This document shows positions 12,838-18,326 of a DNA stretch of 18,326 nucleotides, piece after piece. The DNA comes from Methylacidiphilaceae bacterium UBA1321. GTDB taxonomy: Bacteria > Verrucomicrobiota > Verrucomicrobiia > Methylacidiphilales > UBA1321. The stretch covers positions 1-18,326 of the forward strand of contig DBTH01000081.1 of the NCBI GenBank assembly GCA_002306945.1, given 5' to 3'. A model generated the notes under the pieces. The model saw only the letters and a program-made list of their open reading frames with translations, was not told the origin of the DNA and searched no databases. How positions within the stretch are numbered: position 1 is the first letter of the stretch; each line of letters opens with the position of its first letter. Position numbers and translations under genes: made by a program.

Positions 12838-13701
12838 ATGGTCGATCGATACTGGTTGATAGCGGCAACGGTGGTTTATCTGGGGAGTGCAGCCTGGGGC
12901 GCGTTTGCCCTGGGCGCACGCCGCGCGACGTCCACGCCCTGGAACGATTCGGTTCTCCTGATCGGTTTTATCCTCAACTCGATCTTCCTCTACGAACGCG
13001 GTAAGGCGCTCGGCCAGTGTCCGCTGACCAATCTGTTTGAAGTCGTCGCGTTCATCAACTGGTCGCTCGTGCTGACCTATCTCGCCATCGGCCCGGTCTA
13101 CCGGATGTCGATCCTCGGTGCCTTCACCGCGCCGCTGGTTTTTCTGCTCAACTTCCTCGCGCTCGTCGTGCCGGTCGATGTCCCCGTCTCGCCGCATCAT
13201 CTCGGCTGGACGCTGGAAGCGCACGCGGCGTTGACCCTGATCGGATTCGGCATGCTCGGCGTCGCCGCACTGGCGGGTCTCATGTATCTGATCCAGGAAC
13301 ACCAGGTCAAACGCCGTTCGCTCGACAACTGGTTCTACAGTCTCCCCGCCATGGGACGGCTCGAAACCGTTCACCGGCTCGTCCTCAAGTGGGCCTTCCT
13401 GCTTTTTTCCATCGGCATGCTGTTCGGGTTTTTCATCCCGCGACAGACCGCCTTCGATTGGGTGAAGGTTTTCTGGTCGGCATTCGTCTGGCTCGTTTAC
13501 GCCGTCATCCTGCTGGCTCCGCGGCTGGTTCACATGAGCCGCAAGAAAGCGGCGTGGTTGTCGGTTACCGGCTACATCTTCCTCCTGCTCACGTTCTGGG
13601 GAATCAATTCCCTCTCGCAGGATCACCGCTTCAATAATCCCGTTCCCGCGCCGTCGAATCCCGCGCCGCTGGCGACTCGTCATCAGGAGGTTTTCCCATG
13701 A
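12838..13701 (+). CDS. HemX/CcsA-type cytochrome c assembly family membrane protein
   Basis: A 287-residue inner-membrane protein with about eight hydrophobic helices, near residues 5-25, 38-55, 64-85, 95-115, 128-155, 183-202, 215-232 and 238-256. CcsA relatives handle haem for cytochrome c assembly; HemX relatives beside hemA affect the level of glutamyl-tRNA reductase. The PLTNLFEVVAF segment, the H in EAHAALTLIGFGML, the VHRLVLKWAF histidine and the terminal WGINSLSQDHRF support the family. The tryptophan-rich haem-handling signature of CcsA (WGxxWxWD type) is not kept: the matching region reads FDWVKVFWSAFVWLVY. Together with position directly upstream of hemA, this favours a HemX-like role. 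Its last four bases overlap hemA (ATGA), and AGGAGG for hemA lies inside its 3' end. Confidence 0.85.
   Translation: MVDRYWLIAATVVYLGSAAWGAFALGARRATSTPWNDSVLLIGFILNSIFLYERGKALGQCPLTNLFEVVAFINWSLVLTYLAIGPVYRMSILGAFTAPLVFLLNFLALVVPVDVPVSPHHLGWTLEAHAALTLIGFGMLGVAALAGLMYLIQEHQVKRRSLDNWFYSLPAMGRLETVHRLVLKWAFLLFSIGMLFGFFIPRQTAFDWVKVFWSAFVWLVYAVILLAPRLVHMSRKKAAWLSVTGYIFLLLTFWGINSLSQDHRFNNPVPAPSNPAPLATRHQEVFP
13685..13690 (+). promoter_or_regulatory. Strong Shine-Dalgarno for hemA inside the hemX-like gene
   Basis: AGGAGG lies seven bases before the hemA ATG and within the final codons of the upstream gene. With the 4-base ATGA overlap it fixes the hemA start and suggests coupled translation. Confidence 0.85.
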
Positions 13702-14780
13702 CGCCGCATGTCGTTTGTGGCGGCCTGTCCTTTGCGGAAGCCCCCGTCGAATTGCGCGAGCGGATCGCCTTTCAGCCCGGCGACATTCCTGTGGCGTTGT
13801 CCGCGATGAAGGACGAGATGCAACTGCGCGAGGTCGTTCTCGTTTCGACCTGCAACCGCGTGGAATATTTCGGTGCGACCGATTCCCCCGAGCGCGCCGC
13901 CGAACGCTGGCCGTTGTTCCTGAAAAACTATCACGTCCTCGAACCCGGCATCCGCTTGCCTTCGTTCCACTACAGCGACGAGTCGTGCGTGGCGCATCTT
14001 TTTGAAGTCGCGGCGGGCCTCCGCTCGATGGTTGTCGGCGAGACGGAAATTTTCGGCCAGGTCAAGAACGCCTACGAGATCGCCCTCAAGCACGGCGCCA
14101 CCGGCAAGTGGATGAACCGCCTCTTCCAGTCCTCCTTTGCCGCCGCCAAGGCGGTTCGCACTCACACCGGCATCACGCGAGGTAGCGTCTCGGTCGGTTC
14201 GGTCGCGGTGGAACTTTCCGAGAAGATTTTCGGCGAACTTGACGGGCGCACTGTCATGGTCATCGGCGCGGGTGACACCAGCGAGAAAACCGCCCGTTCG
14301 CTCAAGAGCCGGGGCGTGACTTCGATCATGGTGGCCAACCGCACCCACGAACGCGCCGAGCATCTCGCCCGCGAACTCGACGGACGCGCGATTCGTTGGG
14401 ACGAATGGGAACAGTCGGCTGCCAGCGTCGACATCATTATCAGTTCCACCAGCGCGCCGCACTACGTTCTCACGCGCGAAAAACTCGAACGCATGCTCAA
14501 GGTGCGCGAACCGCGTCCGCTCTTTCTTATCGACCTGGCCGTGCCGCGCGATTTCGAGCCCGCCGTCAATCTGCTCGACGACGTCTTCCTCTACGACATC
14601 GACGATCTCCAGTCGATAGCCCAGCGCCACATCGACGAACGTCACGCCGAACTCGAACATGGCCGCGAGATTCTCAAGCCGCACGTCGGCCGCTTCTGCA
14701 CCTGGGCGCAGCGCCAGCAGGAGATCGAACGCCTCGGCCAACTCGATCCCAACCGGTTCCCCGGAGGGAAAAGCGCTTGA
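13698..14780 (+). CDS. hemA: Glutamyl-tRNA reductase
   Basis: Reduces glutamyl-tRNA with NADPH to glutamate-1-semialdehyde, the first committed step of C5-pathway tetrapyrrole synthesis. The 360-residue protein has the catalytic domain with APVELRERIAF and STCNRVEYF, where Cys52 is the nucleophile. Next come LFEVAAGLRSMVVGETEIFGQVK and GSVSVGSVAVELSEKIFG. The NADPH-binding fold has MVIGAGDTSEKTA and VANRTHERA, and the segment LIDLAVPRDFEP follows. The C-terminal dimerisation domain is short: the protein ends soon after the helix with DERHAELEH, while many HemA proteins run to about 420 residues. The frame is intact and the stop overlaps the next start, so this is a short variant, not a frameshift. 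It overlaps both neighbours by four bases. Confidence 0.97.
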   Translation: MTPHVVCGGLSFAEAPVELRERIAFQPGDIPVALSAMKDEMQLREVVLVSTCNRVEYFGATDSPERAAERWPLFLKNYHVLEPGIRLPSFHYSDESCVAHLFEVAAGLRSMVVGETEIFGQVKNAYEIALKHGATGKWMNRLFQSSFAAAKAVRTHTGITRGSVSVGSVAVELSEKIFGELDGRTVMVIGAGDTSEKTARSLKSRGVTSIMVANRTHERAEHLARELDGRAIRWDEWEQSAASVDIIISSTSAPHYVLTREKLERMLKVREPRPLFLIDLAVPRDFEPAVNLLDDVFLYDIDDLQSIAQRHIDERHAELEHGREILKPHVGRFCTWAQRQQEIERLGQLDPNRFPGGKSA

Positions 14781-15694
14781 GTGCCGACCACAAGCCGGTC
14801 ATCGTGGGCAGCCGCGGCAGCGCATTGGCTCTCGCCCAGACCCGCGCGATTTTGCGTGAACTCGAAGCCGCCCATCCAGAGCTCCGGTTTGAAATCAAAA
14901 TCATCAAGACCACGGGTGACCATCTTTCCGAAATCAATTCGCCCGATCTCCCTTCCGGCAAGGGAATCTTCACCGCTGAAATCGAATACGCGCTCTTGCG
15001 CGGCGACATCGATCTCGCCGTTCACAGCCTGAAGGATTTGCCGGTCGAAATGCGTAGCGATCTCGCGGTCGGGGCGATTCCGAAACGGGCCGATGCGCGC
15101 GACGTCCTGGTGACGCGCACACCGATTCGTTCCCTCGACGAAGTGCCGCAAAACGCCATCATCGCCACGGGCAGTCCGCGCCGGGCGTCGCAACTCCGCC
15201 TGTTCCGCCCCGCAGCGAAGATCGTCGGGGTTCGCGGCAACATCGACACCCGGTTGAGGAAATTGCGCGAAACTCAGGAATGGTTCGGCATCGTGCTGGC
15301 GAAGGCCGGACTCGACCGCTTGCAGCCCGATATACGCCAATTGACCCTGACGCCGTTTCCGCTTTCGGTTATGCTGCCCGCACCGGGCCAGGGTGCGCTC
15401 GCATTGCAAATCCGAGCCGGGGATGAATATCACCACGCCGTTCTCCAGAAAGTGCACGACCCTGCGACCGCGGCCTGTGTTCGGGCTGAACGCGCTTTTC
15501 TCTCCGGTCTGGGCGGTGGCTGTCAGGCTCCTGTTGCGGCTAGCGCAACGGTCGAGGGCTCGACGTTGAAATTGCGCGGCGTCGCGTGGATCGATAACGC
15601 TTCAAATGCCAGTAGTGGCGAAGTCAGCGGCCCGACTTCCGAAGCGACGCAACTCGGCAAGGCGCTTGCCGGGGCCTTATTGCAGAAACCGTAA
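14777..15694 (+). CDS. hemC: Porphobilinogen deaminase (hydroxymethylbilane synthase)
   Basis: Joins four porphobilinogen units into hydroxymethylbilane in the cytoplasm. The 305-residue length is usual for the family. Visible motifs are VGSRGSALALAQ at the N-terminus, ISPDLPSGKG-like text followed by FTAEIEYALLRGDIDLAVHSLKDLP (the catalytic Asp sits in that region), GSPRRASQL, VRGNIDTRLRKL and LPAPGQGALALQ. The LGGGCQAPVAA segment carries the cysteine that anchors the dipyrromethane cofactor. The frame is open for 380 bases upstream inside hemA, but TTG 14777 is chosen: it overlaps the hemA stop by four bases (TTGA), has GGAGG at 14763-14767 nine bases upstream, and gives the family N-terminus. 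No ATG or GTG start fits. Confidence 0.95.
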   Translation: MSADHKPVIVGSRGSALALAQTRAILRELEAAHPELRFEIKIIKTTGDHLSEINSPDLPSGKGIFTAEIEYALLRGDIDLAVHSLKDLPVEMRSDLAVGAIPKRADARDVLVTRTPIRSLDEVPQNAIIATGSPRRASQLRLFRPAAKIVGVRGNIDTRLRKLRETQEWFGIVLAKAGLDRLQPDIRQLTLTPFPLSVMLPAPGQGALALQIRAGDEYHHAVLQKVHDPATAACVRAERAFLSGLGGGCQAPVAASATVEGSTLKLRGVAWIDNASNASSGEVSGPTSEATQLGKALAGALLQKP

Positions 15695-15731
15695 ATCGAT
15701 ATAGATTAATCGGCTGGCACTTTCATTAGAC

Positions 15732-17246
15732 ATGTCAAAACCTGGAAAAACATACCTCGTCGGAGCCGGTCCCGGCGACCTGGGACTCGTCACCCTGCGC
15801 GCCCGCGAACTCGTCGAGCGCGCGGATGTTCTCATCTATGATTATCTCTGCAACCCGGAACTGCTGCGCTGGGCACGGCCCGGAGCGGAAAAAATCTATG
15901 TTGGCAAAAGCGCGGGAAATCACACGCTTTCCCAGGACGAAATCAATGCGCTGCTTGTGAAGCAAGCGCGCGCGGGAAAAATCGTTGTTCGTCTCAAGGG
16001 CGGCGATCCCTACGTTTTCGGTCGTGGTGGCGAGGAAGCCGAAGTCCTGCTCGAAGCCGGACTTGAATTCGAGGAAGTGCCCGGCATCACTTCGGCCATT
16101 GCCGCACCCGCCTACGCGGGCATCCCGGTCACTCACCGCGAATGCGCGTCAAGCTTCACTGTCGTCACCGGCCATGAAGATCCCTCGAAGGAGAATTCCG
16201 CGCTCGATTGGAAAGCGTTGGCGTCGGATCGCGGTACCCGGATTTTTCTCATGGGCGTCGAACGCCTCCCACAGATCACGTCGCGCCTGATGAGCGAGGG
16301 AGCCGATCCCGCAACGCCGGTGGCCCTCGTTCGTTGGGGCACGACCGGGCGGCAGGAATCGGTCGAGGGAACGTTGGCTACGATCGCCGATATTGTGAGG
16401 CAGCGCGGATTCAAAGCGCCCGCCGTCACCATCGTCGGCAATGTGGTCAAACTCCGCAGAGAATTGAACTGGTTCGAGCATCGTCCGCTCTTTGACAAGC
16501 GCATCGTCGTCACCCGGACACGCAGTCAGGCCAGCGCGTTGTCGGGTCAATTGCGCGAACTCGGAGCCGACGTCCTCGAAATTCCCACCATCCGCATCGT
16601 GCCCGTCGCCGCCGATGACCTGCGCCGGGAGCAACTGCGCCTGCTTTCCGGTCTCTATGATTGGATCGTTTTCACCAGTCCGAACGCGGTCGATATTTTC
16701 TTTGAGCAATTCTTTGCCGTGCACAAAGACATCCGCGCGCTCGGAACGATCCAGATCGCCGCAGTCGGCCCCGCCACGACGGCCAGGCTGCGCGCCCTCC
16801 ATATCGAATCGCAAAAACAACCGCGCGAATTCACTACTGAGGCGCTTGCCGCCGAATTTAGCGACGGCGAAATCATGGGCCGTCGTTTTCTCCTGCCGCG
16901 CAGCAACCTGGCCAATCCCGTCCTCTCCGCGTCGTTGCGCGAACACGGCGGCCAGGTCACCGAATGGGTGCTCTATGAAACCGTCGCGGAGACGGCTGAC
17001 GAAACCGGCACCCGCGAGCGTTATCAACTGGAAGGCGCCGACTGGATCACCTTTACCAGTTCGAGCACCGTAGAGAATTGGCACGCCCTCAAGCTGTCGT
17101 TGCAGCCCGGCGCTCGTATACCGAAATACGCGAGCATTGGCCCCGTAACCAGCGCGGCATTGAGAAAGCTCGGTTATAGCGTTGATATTGAAGCCGAGTC
17201 CTATACAATTTCCGGATTAGTGTGCCGTCTGTTAAACGGAGTTTGA
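15732..17246 (+). CDS. cobA/hemD: Uroporphyrinogen-III C-methyltransferase / uroporphyrinogen-III synthase fusion
   Basis: A 504-residue bifunctional enzyme. The C-terminal HemD part closes and inverts hydroxymethylbilane to uroporphyrinogen III; the N-terminal CobA part (SUMT) uses S-adenosylmethionine to make precorrin-2, the entry to siroheme and cobalamin. CobA covers about residues 1-250: LVGAGPGDLGLVTLRA, VRLKGGDPYVFGRGGEEAE, EVPGITSAIAAPAYAGIPVTHR, and FLMGVERL. HemD covers about 258-500: KRIVVTRTRSQASALSGQL, DWIVFTSPNAVDIFF, IAAVGPATTARL, LLPRSNLANPVL, VLYETV, WITFTSSSTVENW and ASIGPVTSAALRKLG. The ATG lies 37 bases after hemC with no clear Shine-Dalgarno. Such fusions are common, and this order fits an operon continuing from hemC. 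Confidence 0.95.
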   Translation: MSKPGKTYLVGAGPGDLGLVTLRARELVERADVLIYDYLCNPELLRWARPGAEKIYVGKSAGNHTLSQDEINALLVKQARAGKIVVRLKGGDPYVFGRGGEEAEVLLEAGLEFEEVPGITSAIAAPAYAGIPVTHRECASSFTVVTGHEDPSKENSALDWKALASDRGTRIFLMGVERLPQITSRLMSEGADPATPVALVRWGTTGRQESVEGTLATIADIVRQRGFKAPAVTIVGNVVKLRRELNWFEHRPLFDKRIVVTRTRSQASALSGQLRELGADVLEIPTIRIVPVAADDLRREQLRLLSGLYDWIVFTSPNAVDIFFEQFFAVHKDIRALGTIQIAAVGPATTARLRALHIESQKQPREFTTEALAAEFSDGEIMGRRFLLPRSNLANPVLSASLREHGGQVTEWVLYETVAETADETGTRERYQLEGADWITFTSSSTVENWHALKLSLQPGARIPKYASIGPVTSAALRKLGYSVDIEAESYTISGLVCRLLNGV

Positions 17247-17301
17247 ATATCATCAGGATCTTCAATCGTTCCCAGTCCAACCCATAGAGAAAGTGAGTCA
17301 T

Positions 17302-17643
17302 ATGCCCAGCTACGAAGAATATAAGGATCAAGGCGACGGCGCCCTCGCCATTGGAGAATTGCAAGAAGCGGTTCGTCTCTATCGCGCTGCCGTGACGGAA
17401 AACCCCGATTATTTCGACGGCTGGCATGCGCTCGGCATGGCGTTGATGAAGCTGGGCGATTATCCGGCTGCCATCGAAGCGGGAAAGAAAGCGACAGAAA
17501 TCGACCCGAATAATCAATTCGGATGGACGAGTCTTTCGCTCGCCTATGTGCGCAATAATCAGATTTCCGAAGCGGAAGCCGCAGGCGGCAAAGCGAAAAT
17601 CATCTCCTGGGGCGGCAAGGTTAAAATCGATCCTAAACCCTGA
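17302..17643 (+). CDS. Three-TPR mini-protein
   Basis: A 113-residue protein that is almost only tetratricopeptide repeats, scaffolds for protein-protein contact. Three back-to-back 34-residue units are visible: residues 4-37 (from YEEY to NPDY), 38-71 (FDGWHALGMALMKLGDY to DPNN) and 72-105 (QFGWTSLSLAYVRNNQ to SWGG), with the G/A/Y/P spacing of TPRs; the third is the weakest. There is no signal peptide or membrane helix. ATG 17302 is chosen with GTGAG about 5 bases upstream; GTG 17293, in frame, would add three residues. It lies 55 bases after cobA/hemD with no visible terminator between, so it may be the last gene of the tetrapyrrole unit. Its partner is unknown. Confidence 0.8.
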   Translation: MPSYEEYKDQGDGALAIGELQEAVRLYRAAVTENPDYFDGWHALGMALMKLGDYPAAIEAGKKATEIDPNNQFGWTSLSLAYVRNNQISEAEAAGGKAKIISWGGKVKIDPKP

Positions 17644-17669
17644 AAAAAATTCACTATAGTGGTGATAAT
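17640..17669 (+). promoter_or_regulatory. Candidate promoter of the small basic protein gene
   Basis: CTGAAA (17640-17645) and GATAAT (17664-17669) are 18 bases apart; the -10 matches at 5 of 6 positions and the -35 at 4 of 6. It overlaps the stop of the TPR gene and would give a leader of about 120 bases. Confidence 0.35.
17652..17661. promoter_or_regulatory. Perfect 10-base palindrome between candidate -35 and -10
   Basis: CACTATAGTG is a perfect palindrome in the spacer of the candidate promoter, a typical place for a repressor operator. A role is inferred from position only. Confidence 0.35.
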
Positions 17670-17714
17670 AGAGACGATAATGAGTGAGCCAGGAGAGGTT
17701 CGCGCAGAGTGATA

Positions 17715-17734
17715 TTGTTTAGGTATCTAAACAA
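17715..17734. repeat. 20-base inverted repeat in the leader of the small basic protein gene
   Basis: TTGTTTAG and CTAAACAA are perfectly complementary around GTAT. It is AT-rich and has no T-run after it, so it looks more like a protein-binding site than a terminator. It lies about 60 bases before the gene. Confidence 0.5.
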
Positions 17735-17794
17735 GTATGGCTGACATTATCTAGAAACGCTTGCATTCTCTATAAGATAGAATAAGGTTCTACA

Positions 17795-18163
17795 ATGAAA
17801 TTCAGTAATCTATCGAGTGCGCAGTTGAATCAGATCGCACGCCTTATTGCCAAAAAAGAAACCCTCTTGTCCAAGATCGCCGTTATTGAAGGCCAACTGG
17901 CCAAGTTCGATGGCATTGTACCTGCCGCCGTCAAGGCCACCGCCGTTGTCGGACGCAAGGGCCGCAAGCGCGCTCCAGGCAAGCTCAAGAATAACATTCT
18001 CGCTGCTCTGGAAGCTGCTGGCGCCAAGGGTGTCAAGGTCGGCGATCTCGCCGCCAAGCTCGGTGTCAAGCCCGGCAATATCTTCAGCTGGTTCTATACG
18101 ACCGGCAAGAAAAACAAGTCGATCAAGAAAGTTGGCGAAGCGCGTTACGCGTTGGTGAAGTAA
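17795..18163 (+). CDS. Small basic protein with coiled-coil and HTH-like C-terminal domain
   Basis: A 122-residue, strongly basic protein, probably binding DNA or RNA. Residues 5-38 are a helical, coiled-coil-like segment (SSAQLNQIARLIAKKETLLSKI). Residues 53-66 are a short Lys/Arg-rich tail-like linker (GRKGRKRAPGKLK). Residues 64-122 look like a small winged-helix or HTH fold: KNNILAALEAAG, KVGDLAAKLGVKPGNIFSWFYTTGKK, then a strand pair ending ARYALVK. I do not recognise a named family with certainty; it resembles small basic proteins I associate with Verrucomicrobia. ATG 17795 has AAGG about 8 bases upstream. The gene stands alone with palindromes upstream and a strong terminator downstream, which fits a well-expressed single gene, perhaps nucleoid-associated or self-regulated. 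Confidence 0.75.
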   Translation: MKFSNLSSAQLNQIARLIAKKETLLSKIAVIEGQLAKFDGIVPAAVKATAVVGRKGRKRAPGKLKNNILAALEAAGAKGVKVGDLAAKLGVKPGNIFSWFYTTGKKNKSIKKVGEARYALVK

Positions 18164-18190
18164 TTCACTCTGCGATTTAGTCGCTCGTAT

Positions 18191-18228
18191 AACGGGGTGT
18201 TTGAGGAAACTCAAACACCCCGTTTTTT
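18191..18228 (+). terminator. Strong intrinsic terminator
   Basis: AACGGGGTGTTTGAG (18191-18205) and its perfect complement (18210-18224) form a 15-pair stem closed by a GAAA tetraloop and followed by a T-run (18223-18228). It lies 27 bases after the small basic protein gene and is the clearest terminator in the window. Confidence 0.95.
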
Positions 18229-18326
18229 ATACCCGGATATCTATAGTCGGTTAGAGCCCTTTCAATTTAAATAGTCACAAATCCACGAGGGATTTCGTGC
18301 GGGAACAAGGCGCGAGTGCGGGAAAA

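Noticed and set aside
14396..14776. Upstream extension of hemC inside hemA
   Set aside because: The extra residues are Arg/Pro-rich out-of-frame hemA text, and the HemC family begins right after TTG 14777.
18240..18326. Short inverted repeats (AAATCC/GGATTT and CACGA/TCGTG) near the window end
   Set aside because: They are short, overlapping and cut off by the edge, so no feature can be supported.

Overview
The window is GC-rich, tightly packed bacterial chromosome with ordinary housekeeping genes and a few lineage-type accessory genes. The organism is most likely a Verrucomicrobiota member or a close PVC relative. That is an inference from the lysine/alanine-rich tails, the small basic helix-turn-helix-like protein, the VIT-vWA protein, the GYF_2-type membrane protein and the hemX-hemA-hemC-cobA/hemD order; no marker gene settles it. 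I see no rRNA, tRNA, CRISPR array, insertion sequence or phage gene.

Layout. 1-416 (minus): N-terminal part of pyruvate phosphate dikinase with a histone-like basic extension, cut by the window edge. 417-740: 324-base intergenic region holding a candidate ppdK promoter. 741-3865 (plus): two tandem paralogous glycosyltransferases joined by TAATG, each with a degenerate N-terminal GT2 half and an intact C-terminal GT2 domain. 3974-4327: orphan histidine phosphotransfer (HPt) protein. 4398-6041: glutamine-dependent NAD synthetase. 6209-8536: exported VIT-vWA protein. 8647-9401: RNA polymerase omega and SmpB, separated by a strong terminator-like hairpin. 9586-10578: membrane protein with a GYF_2-like N-terminus. 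10737-12104: lipoprotein with a PotD-like binding fold between low-complexity tails. 12357-12809: YqeY. 12838-17246: tetrapyrrole cluster of a HemX/CcsA-like membrane protein, HemA, HemC and a CobA-HemD fusion, followed at 17302-17643 by a three-TPR mini-protein. 17795-18163: small basic nucleic-acid-binding-type protein, closed by a very strong terminator at 18191-18228.

How the genes work together. HemA makes glutamate-1-semialdehyde from glutamyl-tRNA, HemC makes hydroxymethylbilane, and the CobA-HemD fusion closes the ring and starts the siroheme/cobalamin branch. hemX/hemA and hemA/hemC overlap by 4 bases, so they are probably translationally coupled. hemB and hemL are not in the window. 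The two glycosyltransferases probably act together on a surface polysaccharide or glycoprotein. The other genes are mostly single transcription units.

I did not find a clear new defence or mobile system. The best leads are the paired glycosyltransferases with dead-looking N-halves, the transporter-less PotD-like lipoprotein next to the GYF_2 membrane protein, the anchorless VIT-vWA protein, and the small basic protein preceded by two perfect palindromes.
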